Source: Synechococcus sp. CBW1108
Lineage (GTDB): Bacteria > Cyanobacteriota > Cyanobacteriia > PCC-6307 > Cyanobiaceae
Assembly: GCF_015840335.1 (NCBI RefSeq)
Contig: NZ_CP060395.1
Location: forward strand, 1,545,277 to 1,609,276
DNA: 64,000 nucleotides
Direction of reading: 5' to 3'
Under the pieces are notes generated by a model. That model did not search any database and was not told the DNA's origin. It saw only the letters and a list, made by a program, of their open reading frames with translations. Positions within the stretch are counted from its first letter, which is position 1. Every line of letters starts with the position of its first letter. Of this stretch, positions 12,458-23,809 are shown piece after piece. The translations under genes were made by a program, and so were the position numbers.

Positions 12458-13843
12458 ATGGGCGAGGCCAACGGGATACAGGTGGCTGAGGTGGTCGCCC
12501 AGCAGCTGGAATCCCTGCTGGAGGCTGGCAACTACGACGGTGCCAAGTTGCTGCTCGGCCCCGTGCAGGAGGTGGATGCGGCCGAGGCGATCGGCAGCCT
12601 GCCGCGCACCCTGCAGGCCCTGGCCTTTCGGCTGCTGCCCAAGGATGAGGCCATTGAGGTCTACGAATACCTCGATGCGGCGGTGCAGCAGACCCTGCTG
12701 GAGCGGTTGCGCTCCGGCGAGGTGCTGGAGCTGGTGGAGGAGATGTCCCCCGATGACCGGGTGCGGCTTTTTGATGAATTGCCGGCCAAGGTGGTGCGGC
12801 GCCTGCTGGCCGAACTAAGCCCGGCGGAACGGCGGATTACAGCCCAACTACTGGGCTATGAGGCGGAGACGGCGGGCCGGCTGATGACCACCGAATTCGT
12901 TGACCTCAAGGAGTTCCACAGCGCTGCCCAGGCCCTGGCGATCGTGCGCCGCCGCGCCCGCGACACCGAAACCATCTATTCCCTCTACGTCACCGACGGC
13001 TCCCGCCATCTCACCGGCATCCTTTCGCTGCGGGATCTGGTGACGGCCGATCCGGAGGCCCGCATCGGCGATGTGATGACCCGCGAGGTGGTGAGCGTCG
13101 ACACCGACACCAACCAGGAGGAGGTGGCCCGCGCCATCCAGCGCTACGACTTCCTGGCCGTGCCGGTGGTCGATCGGGAGCAGCGGCTGGTGGGGATCGT
13201 CACCGTGGACGACGTGATCGACGTGATCGAGCAGGAGGCCACCCGCGACCTCTACGCCGCCGGCGCCGTGCAGGCCGGCGACGAAGACGATTACTTCCAG
13301 AGCAACCTGTTCACCGTGGCCCGCCGCCGGGTGGTGTGGCTGCTGGTGCTGCTGGTCGCCAACAGCGGCACCTCGGCCGTGATCGCCTCCCAGGAGTTGG
13401 TGCTCAAGCAGGTGGTGGTGCTGGCGGCCTTCATCCCCCTGTTGATCGGCACCGGTGGCAACGTCGGTGCCCAGAGCTCCACCGTGGTGATCCGCGGCCT
13501 GAGCACCCAGCGGCTCCAGGCGATGGGGGCCTGGCGGGCGATCTGGCGAGAAGCGGTGGCCGGGGCGCTGCTGGGCCTGCTGATGGTGCTGGCGGTGGTG
13601 CCCTGGGCCGCCTATGTGGCCGGCAGCTGGGGCGTGGCCACGGCCGCCGGCCTCAGCCTGGTGGTGATCACCACCCTGGCCGCCACTGCCGGAGCCGCCC
13701 TGCCCCTGCTGTTTGATCGCCTGGGCCTGGATCCGGCCCTGATGTCGGCCCCGTTCATCGCCACCATCACGGATGTGGCCGGGGTGTTCATCTACCTGCA
13801 GCTCGCCTCCTGGCTGCTGCTGCGGGTGGCGTCTCCAGCCTGA
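12458..13843 (+). CDS. mgtE: Magnesium transporter MgtE
   Basis: A 461-residue MgtE Mg2+ channel. Order: N-terminal helical superhelix (LESLLEAGNYDGAKLLL, then AELSPAERRITAQLLGYEAETAGRLMT), a CBS pair (about residues 135-255) that senses cytosolic Mg2+, the plug helix, and five C-terminal membrane segments with the pore signature TGGNVGAQSSTVVIRGL. The open frame runs 28 codons upstream; I start at ATG of MGEANGIQ because the N-domain begins there. Confidence 0.93.
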   Translation: MGEANGIQVAEVVAQQLESLLEAGNYDGAKLLLGPVQEVDAAEAIGSLPRTLQALAFRLLPKDEAIEVYEYLDAAVQQTLLERLRSGEVLELVEEMSPDDRVRLFDELPAKVVRRLLAELSPAERRITAQLLGYEAETAGRLMTTEFVDLKEFHSAAQALAIVRRRARDTETIYSLYVTDGSRHLTGILSLRDLVTADPEARIGDVMTREVVSVDTDTNQEEVARAIQRYDFLAVPVVDREQRLVGIVTVDDVIDVIEQEATRDLYAAGAVQAGDEDDYFQSNLFTVARRRVVWLLVLLVANSGTSAVIASQELVLKQVVVLAAFIPLLIGTGGNVGAQSSTVVIRGLSTQRLQAMGAWRAIWREAVAGALLGLLMVLAVVPWAAYVAGSWGVATAAGLSLVVITTLAATAGAALPLLFDRLGLDPALMSAPFIATITDVAGVFIYLQLASWLLLRVASPA

Positions 13844-13912
13844 CCCGAGTTTTCTGAGAGACGTTCACACTTCTTTAGGTTAGGCTTTACACATCTTCAA
13901 AGCCGTGTCGCC

Positions 13913-14953
13913 GTGGTCGTCGCTACCGCCGCCCCTGCCGCTGCCCCTACGGGCAGCGCCTCCGCGGACAAACCCGCCCGGTCCATGCCCCAGGTCGATG
14001 GCGATCTGGTGCGCAGCTACCTGCGTGACATCGGCCGGGTGCCGCTGCTGAGCCACGAGCAGGAGATCACCCTGGGCCGCCAGGTGCAGGAGTTGGTCGC
14101 CCTCGAGGAAATGGAACTGGAGCTGGAAAGCCGCCTGGGCGCCAAGCCCAGCCAGGCCGAGCTGGCCCAGGCAGCCGGCCTGAGTGCACCCCTGCTCAAG
14201 AAGCGTCTGCAGGCGGGCCGCCGGGCTAAGGAGCGGATGGTGGCGGCCAACCTGCGGCTGGTGGTGAGCGTGGCCAAGAAGTACACCCGCCGCAACATGG
14301 AGCTGCTGGATCTGATCCAGGAGGGCACGATCGGCCTGGTGCGGGGCGTCGAGAAGTTTGATCCCACCCGGGGCTACAAGTTTTCAACCTATGCCTACTG
14401 GTGGATTCGCCAGGGCATCACCCGGGCGATTGCCGAGAAGAGCCGCACGATTCGGCTGCCGATCCACATCACCGAAACCCTCAACAAGCTCAAGAAGGGC
14501 CAGCGGGAGCTGAGCCAGCTGCTGGGTCGCACCCCAACGGTGACCGAGCTGGCAGAAGCGGTGGAGCTGCCGGAGGAGGAGGTCAAAGACCTGCTCTGCC
14601 GGGCACGCCAGCCGGTGAGCCTGGAGACCAAGGTGGGCGACGGCGATGACACCGAATTGATCGACCTGCTGGCAGGCGATGGCGAACTGCCCGAGGAGCG
14701 GGTGGATGGGGAGTGCCTCAAGGGCGACCTGCGGGCCCTGCTGGAGCAGCTGCCGGAACTGCAGGGCCGCGTTCTGAAGATGCGCTACGGCATCCCCTGC
14801 GCCGACAATCCCGAGGGCGGCGAGCCCATGAGCCTCACCGGCATTGGCCGCATCCTCGGCATCAGCCGCGACCGGGTGCGCAACCTGGAGCGCGACGGCC
14901 TAGCTGGCCTGCGCCGGATCAGCGACGCCGTGGAGGCCTACGTAGCCGGCTGA
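13913..14953 (+). CDS. Group 2 RNA polymerase sigma factor
   Basis: A 346-residue sigma-70 family factor lacking region 1.1. It has region 1.2 ([21 protein letters not shown]), region 2 ([26 protein letters not shown] and [15 protein letters not shown]), region 3 and region 4 with the helix-turn-helix [20 protein letters not shown]. The size and missing 1.1 fit the non-essential group 2 factors (SigB-SigE type) used in stress, carbon or nitrogen responses. Start is GTG after a TTTACACATCTT leader. Its 3' end overlaps the convergent dihydroxyacetone kinase gene by 54 bases. Confidence 0.92.
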   Translation: MVVATAAPAAAPTGSASADKPARSMPQVDGDLVRSYLRDIGRVPLLSHEQEITLGRQVQELVALEEMELELESRLGAKPSQAELAQAAGLSAPLLKKRLQAGRRAKERMVAANLRLVVSVAKKYTRRNMELLDLIQEGTIGLVRGVEKFDPTRGYKFSTYAYWWIRQGITRAIAEKSRTIRLPIHITETLNKLKKGQRELSQLLGRTPTVTELAEAVELPEEEVKDLLCRARQPVSLETKVGDGDDTELIDLLAGDGELPEERVDGECLKGDLRALLEQLPELQGRVLKMRYGIPCADNPEGGEPMSLTGIGRILGISRDRVRNLERDGLAGLRRISDAVEAYVAG

Positions 14954-16663
14954 GGCCGCCAGCAGGCAGTAGGCCAGCGACATGGCCCCTGGGTCCGGAT
15001 GGCCCAGGCTGCGCTGGCCATGGGGGCGGGCCCGCCCCCGCTGCGGCAGCAGATCCGCGGTGGCGGTGGCTGCCGCCAGGCTGGTGTTTGCGGCGTTCTG
15101 CAGGGCCTGAGCTAGATCCAGGCCCTCATCCAGGTCGGCCCGGAGCTGCAGGCAGAAGGGCTGGAGGGCGTCGAGCATGGTTTTGTCGCCCGGTGCCGCC
15201 TGGCCCAGGTCGATCACGGCCTGCAGGGCGGCCCCAAAGGCTGCGGCTACGTCGTTGGGCCCGATCTCCGTCGCCTGGGCTAGGGATTGGCCCGCCGCCA
15301 GCAGGGCACCGCCCCACAGGGCTCCGGAGGTGCCGCCACCGTGGTCTGACCAGGCCTCGCCCGCTTCCATCAGCGCCTCCCCGGGGCCGCACCCGCGCCC
15401 GCAGGCGCCGATGGCGCTCTCCCGGGCTCCTCGAATGCCCCGCAGCATCCCCAGGCCATGGTCCCCATCGCCCGCCACGGCATCGAGGCCCCCGAGTTCC
15501 TCGACCCGCTCTTGCAGTTCCTCCTCCACGGCTTTGAACCGCGCCAGCAGCGCCTCCTGCTCGGGCGTCAGGGGGGCGGGCTGTGTAGGGGGCTCAGAGG
15601 GGAGTTCCGGCTCGGGCCGTTGGGTCGCCGGCTGCTGGGGGCCATCCGACTCGGCGGCCAGCTGGCCGCGCCGGTAGGCGGCGCTGTCGGCGGCGGCGTT
15701 CCAGAAGCCTTCAAGCTCCCCATCCAGCCAGAAGAAGCTGAGCGAAACCCCGGCCATGTCGAGGCTGGTGACCAGTTCGCCGCATTCACAGTCGGCCATC
15801 ACCACACCCCTGCCTTGCAGCTCCCGGTTCACCGCCCCGAAGAGCACGAACAGCTCTTCGTACTTGAAGCAGCCCAGCCCGTTCACCAGCACCACCAGCC
15901 GTTGCTGGTCTTCGGGCACATCCGCCGGCCGTTCGGCCAGCAGCCGCTCCACAAGCAGTGCCGCCAGGGGGCCGGCCTCGGTGAGGGGCCCCTCGCTCAG
16001 GCCGGGCTCGCCGTGGAGCCCCATGCCGATGGCCATGCGGCCGCTGGGGACCTCAAACAACGGCTGGTCCGCTCCCGGCAGGGTGCAGCCACTGAAGGCC
16101 ACGCCCAGCGAGCGGGTGCGCCCGTTGGCCTTGCGGGCGAGCCGTTCCACCTCATCGAGGGGCAGGCCGGCTTCGGCGGCGGCGCCGGCCACCTTGTACA
16201 CCGCCAGGCCACCGGCGATGCCGCGCCGCAACTCCTGCTGGTCGATGGGGGCACTGGCGATGTCATCGGTGACGGTCACGATGCGCACGTCGATCCCCTG
16301 GCGGCGCAGTCGCTCAGCTCCGAGCGTGAAGTGCAGCACATCTCCGGCGTAGTTGCCGAAGGTCAGCAGCAGGCCCGCGCCGCGCTCCACGGCCGATCCC
16401 ACCCGCACCACCTGGCCGGCCGAGGGCGAGGCAAAGATGTTGCCGCACACGGCCCCGGCGGCCAGGCCCCGGCCCACCAGGCCGGCAAAGGCCGGATAGT
16501 GGCCGGAGCCGCCGCCCACCACCACGCCCACCTGGTCGCTGGGAATCGGGGCCAGCCTCATCACCCCGCCATCGATGCGGCGCACATGCCTGGGGTAGGC
16601 CGCCGCGAAGCCGTCGATGGCCTCGCTGGCGAAGTTGGCGGGATCGGTCGGTAGGTAGCCCAT
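14900..16663 (-). CDS. Dihydroxyacetone kinase family protein (DhaK-DhaL fusion)
   Basis: A 587-residue single-chain ATP-dependent kinase. DhaK (about 1-340) has GGGSGHYPAF at 50-59 and the substrate-binding His217 in GLHGEPG. A Pro-rich linker (340-370) leads to DhaL (about 370-587) with the ATP/Mg site DAVAGDGDHG (395-404), SDHGGGTSGALWGG and the end motif GQRSLGHPDPGA. Canonical DhaK has GHEPAH at the first site; the GHYPAF version occurs in relatives acting on other ketoses such as erythrulose, so the substrate is uncertain. Its last 18 codons lie over the sigma gene. Confidence 0.88.
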   Translation of the reverse strand: MGYLPTDPANFASEAIDGFAAAYPRHVRRIDGGVMRLAPIPSDQVGVVVGGGSGHYPAFAGLVGRGLAAGAVCGNIFASPSAGQVVRVGSAVERGAGLLLTFGNYAGDVLHFTLGAERLRRQGIDVRIVTVTDDIASAPIDQQELRRGIAGGLAVYKVAGAAAEAGLPLDEVERLARKANGRTRSLGVAFSGCTLPGADQPLFEVPSGRMAIGMGLHGEPGLSEGPLTEAGPLAALLVERLLAERPADVPEDQQRLVVLVNGLGCFKYEELFVLFGAVNRELQGRGVVMADCECGELVTSLDMAGVSLSFFWLDGELEGFWNAAADSAAYRRGQLAAESDGPQQPATQRPEPELPSEPPTQPAPLTPEQEALLARFKAVEEELQERVEELGGLDAVAGDGDHGLGMLRGIRGARESAIGACGRGCGPGEALMEAGEAWSDHGGGTSGALWGGALLAAGQSLAQATEIGPNDVAAAFGAALQAVIDLGQAAPGDKTMLDALQPFCLQLRADLDEGLDLAQALQNAANTSLAAATATADLLPQRGRARPHGQRSLGHPDPGAMSLAYCLLAASAGYVGLHGVADPAQAS

Positions 16664-16680
16664 GGCCCAAGGTTATTCAG

Positions 16681-17167
16681 CTATTGAGCCCCAAAGGAAT
16701 GGGGCGCTGGAAGGTCGTCCAGCCGCGCCGGCAGATCCTCCGGCACCCGAAAGATTTCTCGGCGTCCACCCTTGCCCGGAAGTAGCAGCCCCCGGGATGC
16801 CAGCTTCTGCAGATCGCTGCGGGCGGTCTGATGGCTGACACCATGGCTGTTCTGGTGGCAGAGCACCGCATAGCGGAAGCCCGAATGGCTCAGCGCATGC
16901 CGCAGCAGGGAGCCGCTGCTGCAGGGTGCCCAGCTCATGGGCCTTGCGCTCCAGATAGGTGTGCAGGCTGCCGATGGCCTGCTGGATCACCTTCACCTGG
17001 GCCAGCAGGAAATAGGTGAGGTCGTTGTCGTCGCTCTCGCTGAGCAGGATTGAAAGCTCGTACTGTCCCCGGGCCTTGTTGATCCCCGAGGAGATCGAGA
17101 TGAATTCAAATAACCAGTAGCCCTGATGGAGCATCGCCCAGTAAAAGAGCGCCCTTGCCGTGCGGCC
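16681..17167 (-). pseudogene. Truncated and frameshifted Fic/DOC-family protein
   Basis: The upper part reads GRTARALFYWAMLHQGYWLFEF, the end of the Fic active-site motif (HPFxxGNGRTAR) and the helix after it, then SISSGINKARGQYE. About residue 95 the homology jumps to another frame (LLRHALSHSGFRYAVL, then SHGVSHQTARSDLQKLASRGLL), the C-terminal winged helix usual in larger Fic proteins. The N-terminal half, with the catalytic His and the rest of the motif, is missing, and one indel near 16925 breaks the frame. It cannot be an active AMP transferase. It abuts the truncated mutY-like ORF head to head. Confidence 0.7.
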
Positions 17168-17707
17168 TGCGGGGCAGCCGGCTGGGCAAAGTTCTTTGAA
17201 CTTCAAACTTGCTTCAAATTAGAAGATGATTTGACTTCGTTCCTTGCCTACGCTGCCGGTGATCCCGCTCGCTTCTCCGTGAAGGACGCCTCCCGCACCG
17301 TGCCGTTCCAGGTGATCGGCGTGGGCGTGGTGCTCAACCCAGGCGGCGAGGTGCTGATCGACCAGCGCCTCAATGAGGGCCTGCTGGGTGGGCTGTGGGA
17401 ATTCCCCGGCGGCAAGCAGGAGCCCAGCGAGCCGATCGCCGAAACCATTCGCCGCGAGCTGGAGGAGGAGCTGGCGATCGCGGTGGAGGTGGGCGAGGAG
17501 CTGGTCGTGATCGAGCACGCCTACGGCCCCAAGCGGCTGCGCTTCGTGGTGCACCTCTGCACCTGGCGCTCGGGGGCGCCCCAGCCCCTGGCCTCCCAGC
17601 AGGTGCGCTGGGTGCGGCCCGAGCAGCTGGGCCAATACCCCTTTCCGGCGGCCAATGGGCGGATCATTGCCGCCCTGCTGGAGCGGCTCCAGCTTGGGGT
17701 GAACTGA
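17126..17707 (+). CDS. Nudix hydrolase, probable C-terminal remnant of MutY
   Basis: Up to 193 residues; the true start may be ATG 17126 or TTG 17231. From about residue 45 it reads as the C-terminal MutT-like domain of cyanobacterial A/G-specific adenine glycosylase (DASRTVPFQVIGVGVVL), with a complete Nudix box (GGKQEPSEPIAETIRREL continuing to EEELAI). The N-terminal glycosylase domain with helix-hairpin-helix and Fe-S cluster is absent; the first 40 residues are unlike MutY. It may act as a stand-alone 8-oxo-dGTP-type pyrophosphatase or be a relic. It abuts the PfkB gene with no gap. Confidence 0.6.
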   Translation: MEHRPVKERPCRAACGAAGWAKFFELQTCFKLEDDLTSFLAYAAGDPARFSVKDASRTVPFQVIGVGVVLNPGGEVLIDQRLNEGLLGGLWEFPGGKQEPSEPIAETIRRELEEELAIAVEVGEELVVIEHAYGPKRLRFVVHLCTWRSGAPQPLASQQVRWVRPEQLGQYPFPAANGRIIAALLERLQLGVN

Positions 17708-18721
17708 ATGCCCATGCCCATGTCCTTCCTGGCGTCGCCGCCCCAGGTGCTGTGTCTGGGGGAGGCCCTGGTGGATCGTCTAGGTCCCCTTGGCGGCGAT
17801 CCGGCCATCGATTCCCCATGGGATGACCGCCTCGGCGGGGCTCCCGCCAATGTGGCCTGCGCCCTGGCCCGGCTCGGCACCCCGACAGCTTTTCTGGGGC
17901 GGCTGGGCCGGGATGGCATCGGCCAGGCGTTTGCTGAGCTATTTGCCGAGCGGGGGGTAGATACCAGAGCCCTCCAGTGGGATGGGGCCCATCCCAGCCG
18001 CATTGTGTTGGTGCGGCGCGATGGGGAGGGTGAAAGATATTTTGGCGGTTTTGCCGGCGACGGTGGGTCTGGCTTTGCGGATCAGGCGTTCGACACCACC
18101 GAGCTAGCTACCGCACTCGGGCCCCTGCTGGCGACGGCGCGCTGGTTGCTGGTGGGCACCATTGCGCTCGCGTCGCCCTTCGCGGCATCAGCCCTGGGGC
18201 TCGCCTGCCGTCAGGCCGCGGCGGCCGGCGTGGCCCTGGCCCTCGATGTCAATTGGCGCCCCACCTTCTGGGATCCGGCCGCCGATCCCGCCAGTGGGCC
18301 CTCTGCGGCCCAGATCACCGCCATGGAGCCGCTGCTGCGGCAGGCCGCCCTGGTCAAGTGCGCTGCCGAGGAGGCCCGCTGGCTGTTTGGCAGCGCCGAC
18401 CCCGCCGTGGTGCGCGCCGCCCTGCCGCAGCACCCGGATGTGGTGGTTACCGACGGCGGGGCGCCGTTGCGTTGGTGCTTCGCCGGCCGCAGCGGAGAGC
18501 TGTCCGCCTTCCGGGTGCCGGTGGTCGATAGCACCGGTGCTGGCGATGCCTTCACGGCTGGCCTGCTGCATGGCCTGTTGCACGATCCGTTGTGCAGCCA
18601 GCCGGGGCAGCTTTTGCGCTTTGCCAGTGCCTGCGGTGCCCTGGTCTGCCAGGGTGCCGGCGCCATTGATCCCCAGCCCAGTTCCGGCACGGTGCAGGCC
18701 TTCCTCGCCCACCGCGTCTGA
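17708..18721 (+). CDS. PfkB-family carbohydrate kinase (fructokinase-like)
   Basis: A 337-residue ribokinase-fold sugar kinase. It opens with LCLGEALVDRLGP, has the first signature GGAPANVACALARLG (about residue 40) with FLGRLGRDGIGQ, and the second signature DSTGAGDAFTAGLLHGL with the catalytic Asp near residue 278. The pattern resembles bacterial fructokinases, but sugar specificity cannot be read from sequence. ATG codons at 17708, 17714 and 17720 are all possible starts; the first directly follows the stop of the Nudix gene. Confidence 0.88.
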   Translation: MPMPMSFLASPPQVLCLGEALVDRLGPLGGDPAIDSPWDDRLGGAPANVACALARLGTPTAFLGRLGRDGIGQAFAELFAERGVDTRALQWDGAHPSRIVLVRRDGEGERYFGGFAGDGGSGFADQAFDTTELATALGPLLATARWLLVGTIALASPFAASALGLACRQAAAAGVALALDVNWRPTFWDPAADPASGPSAAQITAMEPLLRQAALVKCAAEEARWLFGSADPAVVRAALPQHPDVVVTDGGAPLRWCFAGRSGELSAFRVPVVDSTGAGDAFTAGLLHGLLHDPLCSQPGQLLRFASACGALVCQGAGAIDPQPSSGTVQAFLAHRV

Positions 18722-18749
18722 GGCGGATCGGCTGCCTTGGGCAGCGCGC

Positions 18750-19229
18750 TCAAGTTGGTGCGCTCAACTCGAGCCGGCGCCCTGCATCGGGGTTGTGGGG
18801 GTCGGCCAGGTTGAGGTGCACCTGCCAGCAATTGGCAGGTAGGCCGCTGAGTCGCTCGGGCCACTCCACCGCCAGCAGGGCGCCTAGGGCGCGCGCCTCC
18901 TCCTCCTCCTGGGCGAAGAGTTCATCGGCGGCGGCGGGTAGGTCCAGCCGGTAGAGATCGAGGTGCACTAGCCCGCCACCTGCTGCGTCGCCAGTTGCAC
19001 CACCAGCTGGGCCCCTGATGCCCGCCAGCCGGTAGTGCTGGGCCAGGGCAAAGGTGGGGCTGGTGATCGGTTCGTCGATGCCCAGGCCGGCGGCCAGGCC
19101 CTGCACTAGGCAGGTTTTGCCGGCCCCCAGGTCGCCGTGCAATAGCAGGGTGCTGGTGGGGGGCAGCCGGGATGCCAGCTGCCGGCCGAAGGCCAAGGTG
19201 GCGGCGGCGTCGGCGAGGTAAAGGCTCAC
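18750..19229 (-). CDS. tsaE: tRNA threonylcarbamoyladenosine biosynthesis ATPase TsaE
   Basis: A 159-residue TsaE (YjeE), the ATPase that works with TsaB and TsaD in making t6A37 of ANN-decoding tRNAs. Walker A is GDLGAGKT (32-39), followed by the switch TSPTFALAQHYRL and the Walker B-like VHLDLYRL, then AVEWPERLSGLP. A 20-residue Gly/Ala-rich insert lies between the two halves. It is divergent from ahcY. Confidence 0.93.
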   Translation of the reverse strand: MSLYLADAAATLAFGRQLASRLPPTSTLLLHGDLGAGKTCLVQGLAAGLGIDEPITSPTFALAQHYRLAGIRGPAGGATGDAAGGGLVHLDLYRLDLPAAADELFAQEEEEARALGALLAVEWPERLSGLPANCWQVHLNLADPHNPDAGRRLELSAPT

Positions 19230-19349
19230 AGCAATTGATTACATAGCTGTAGATTGGTCGATAGCGAGCCCGAAGCCTCGGCGTCTCCGCAGATATTTCC
19301 AAACCACGCCCTCCCAGTCGGGAGCGAGCAGTACACCCAGTAAAAACCC

Positions 19350-20777
<1,428 letters not shown>

Positions 20778-20803
20778 GCCCCCCAGGTCTTGCCCATTTG
20801 GGG

Positions 20804-20852
20804 GTTGACCACGCCCGCCCGCACTGCGTGCGAACAGCGGGCTTTGGTCAAC
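20804..20852. repeat. Long three-tier palindrome downstream of ahcY
   Basis: Nested inverted repeats: GTTGACCA (20804-20811) with TGGTCAAC (20845-20852), GCCCGC (20813-20818) with GCGGGC (20837-20842), and GCAC (20821-20824) with GTGC (20828-20831). As RNA or extruded DNA this is a 49-base hairpin with 18 pairs. No T-run follows, and a normal terminator lies 65 bases further on, so termination is not its obvious role. Confidence 0.7.
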
Positions 20853-20916
20853 TCCTAACCGGGCCAGGCGATTTGGGAGCGGGCCTAGTTCGCTTTTGGG
20901 CTATTGAACTAAGCAG

Positions 20917-20949
20917 AGCCCTCGCTGGAGTTCCGACGGGGGCTTTTTG
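20917..20949 (+). terminator. Rho-independent terminator of ahcY
   Basis: AGCCCTCG (20917-20924) pairs with CGGGGGCT (20937-20944) around a 12-base loop, with one G-T pair, followed by TTTT. It lies 140 bases after ahcY and before the convergent ssb. Confidence 0.7.
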
Positions 20950-20987
20950 TTGGCTTGGGGGCCTCAGGCGCCCCCGGGGGTGCCTGA

Positions 20988-21386
20988 TCAGAAGGGCACT
21001 TCCTCTTCGCTGGGGGCGCCGCCGCCAAAGCTGGAGCCACTTCCAGCCATGCCACCGCCATTTTCGGCGTCCCGCTTGGATCCCAGCAGCTCCAGGCGGT
21101 CGACGCGGATCACGGGTTTGGTGCGCTCCTCGCCGCTGGCCCGGTCAGTCCAGCGGTCCAGCTTGAAGCTGCCGATGATGCCCACCAGGGCTCCCTTGCG
21201 GACGTAGTCGGCGGCTACCTGGGCCTGCTTGCCCCAGATTTCCAGGTTGAACCAGTCGGGTTCGTCTCCGGAACTGCGGCGGTTCACGGCCAGGGTGAGG
21301 TTGGCCACCACGCTGCCCGATTCGAAGTAGCGAACTTCCGGGTCGCGGCCGGCCCGGCCGACGAGGGTTATTGAATTGACGCCCAT
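20988..21386 (-). CDS. ssb: Single-stranded DNA-binding protein
   Basis: A 132-residue SSB. The OB fold covers about residues 1-105 (MGVNSITLVGRAGRDPEVRYFESG, WFNLEIWGKQAQVAADYVRKGALVG), then a short Gly-rich linker and the acidic tail EEEVPF that binds partner proteins. It is divergent from mreB and is the host copy; an unrelated SSB-like protein is in the phage region. Confidence 0.95.
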   Translation of the reverse strand: MGVNSITLVGRAGRDPEVRYFESGSVVANLTLAVNRRSSGDEPDWFNLEIWGKQAQVAADYVRKGALVGIIGSFKLDRWTDRASGEERTKPVIRVDRLELLGSKRDAENGGGMAGSGSSFGGGAPSEEEVPF

Positions 21387-21512
21387 GGCGCTGTCTCCTG
21401 TGTTGTTGAGTCAATGATGGGGCACCCGGTTGGGCTGCCACCTTTCATCAGTTCCACCGTTTGGGCCGTCTGTAACACCCCCCTATGATTCAGCCCTTGC
21501 AGGCGGACGTCC

Positions 21513-22559
<1,047 letters not shown>

Positions 22560-22564
22560 GCTCC

Positions 22565-23305
22565 ATGCCGCCAGGCCGCCGGCAACGCCTCCCCGCCCTG
22601 GGGGGGATTCTTCAGGCCTGGCCCTGGGTGCTGCTGTTGCTGGCCCTGTTGGCCGTGAGGCTCAGTAAGGGGGCTGGCTTTGTCGACGCCTACGCCTTGC
22701 TGAGTCGGCCCTTCTGGCCTGGCAGCGCCCAGGGGGAGTGGCTGCGCAGTGCCGAGATTCTCAACAGCCAAACCAGGCTCAGCCAGCTGGAGCTGGACAA
22801 TCGCCGGCTGCGCTCGCTGTTGCGGCTGCAGACAGGCGGCAAGGGCATGGTGTCGGCGCCGGTGATCTCCCGCCAACCCGGGGGCTGGTGGCAGCAGCTG
22901 GTGATCGGTAGCGGCGCCCTGCAGGGCGTCCGCCCAGGCATGAGCGTGACCGCACCAGGGGGCCTGATCGGCCGGGTGGCCAGTGTCACCCCCAGCACGG
23001 CAACGGTGGCCCTGCTCACCGATCCGGGCAGCCGCGTGGGGGTCTGGGTGGGCCGCATCCAGAGCCACGGCCTGCTTACGGGGATCGGCACCAGCCGGCC
23101 CTTGCTGCGCTTTCTGGAGAAGGATCCCGGCGTGCGTCCAGGCGATGTGGTGGTCACCTCGCCGGCCAGCACCCTGGTGCCGCCCAACCTCACCGTCGGG
23201 GTGATCCAATCTGTCGATGAGCGGGCGGTGCCGGCCACCGATGCGGTGGTGCAGCTCAGTGCCCCGCTGGATGCGGTCGACTGGGTGCAGGTGCTGGTGC
23301 AGTGA
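22565..23305 (+). CDS. mreC: Rod-shape determining protein MreC
   Basis: A 246-residue bitopic protein. One N-terminal membrane helix (WPWVLLLLALLAVRLSKG, about 19-37) is followed by a coiled coil (LSQLELDNRRLRSLLRL) and the two beta domains, with GLIGRVASVTPSTATVALLTDPGSRVGV being the recognisable core. It lies five bases after mreB and links the cytoplasmic MreB filaments to periplasmic wall enzymes. Confidence 0.92.
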   Translation: MPPGRRQRLPALGGILQAWPWVLLLLALLAVRLSKGAGFVDAYALLSRPFWPGSAQGEWLRSAEILNSQTRLSQLELDNRRLRSLLRLQTGGKGMVSAPVISRQPGGWWQQLVIGSGALQGVRPGMSVTAPGGLIGRVASVTPSTATVALLTDPGSRVGVWVGRIQSHGLLTGIGTSRPLLRFLEKDPGVRPGDVVVTSPASTLVPPNLTVGVIQSVDERAVPATDAVVQLSAPLDAVDWVQVLVQ

Positions 23306-23805
23306 GTCAGCTGACCCGCCACCGATGGTGCCTGGCCACGGCCCTGCTGGTGCCCTGGCTGGTGCTGGCTTCGCCGGGTCCGTTGAAACTCGCCGGGGTG
23401 GCGCCAGCCTGGGCTGTGTTGTGGCTCCTGCCCTGGGCGCTGGTGGATGGCCCCCTGTCCGGCGCCCTGGCCGGCCTGGGGTTGGGTCTGGTGCTCGACG
23501 GCCTGCATCTGGGCCCGATCAGTGAGATTCCAGCCCTGGCCCTGTTGGGCTGGTGGTGGGGCCGGATGGGGCGCCTTGGCCCGCCGATCGAGCGCAGTTT
23601 CAGCCTTGGCCTGCTGGCCCTGATCGGCGCGGCCCTGGTGGGGGGCAGCCTGCTCCTGCAGAGCCTGCTGGCGGGTGGCTGGCCCCTGTTGCCCGCCCTG
23701 CACACCTGGCTGGCCCAGACCCTGCTGACGGCCCTTTTGGCACCACCTCTGTGTTCTCTCCAGCTGCTGCTCTGGCGGCGCCAGACCCTGGGGGGGCGAA
23801 GCTGA
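23302..23805 (+). CDS. mreD: MreD-like membrane protein
   Basis: A 167-residue, very hydrophobic protein with about five membrane segments. GTG start overlaps the mreC stop by four bases. The sequence is too diverged for a confident motif match, but size, topology and place after mreBC make it MreD. It ends two codons before the next gene, so the operon probably continues into the binding protein. Confidence 0.8.
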   Translation: MSQLTRHRWCLATALLVPWLVLASPGPLKLAGVAPAWAVLWLLPWALVDGPLSGALAGLGLGLVLDGLHLGPISEIPALALLGWWWGRMGRLGPPIERSFSLGLLALIGAALVGGSLLLQSLLAGGWPLLPALHTWLAQTLLTALLAPPLCSLQLLLWRRQTLGGRS

Positions 23806-23809
23806 GCTG

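Noticed and set aside
19230..19349. SAH riboswitch before ahcY
   Set aside because: The leader has no match to the SAH riboswitch core and is short; only an ordinary promoter region is supported.
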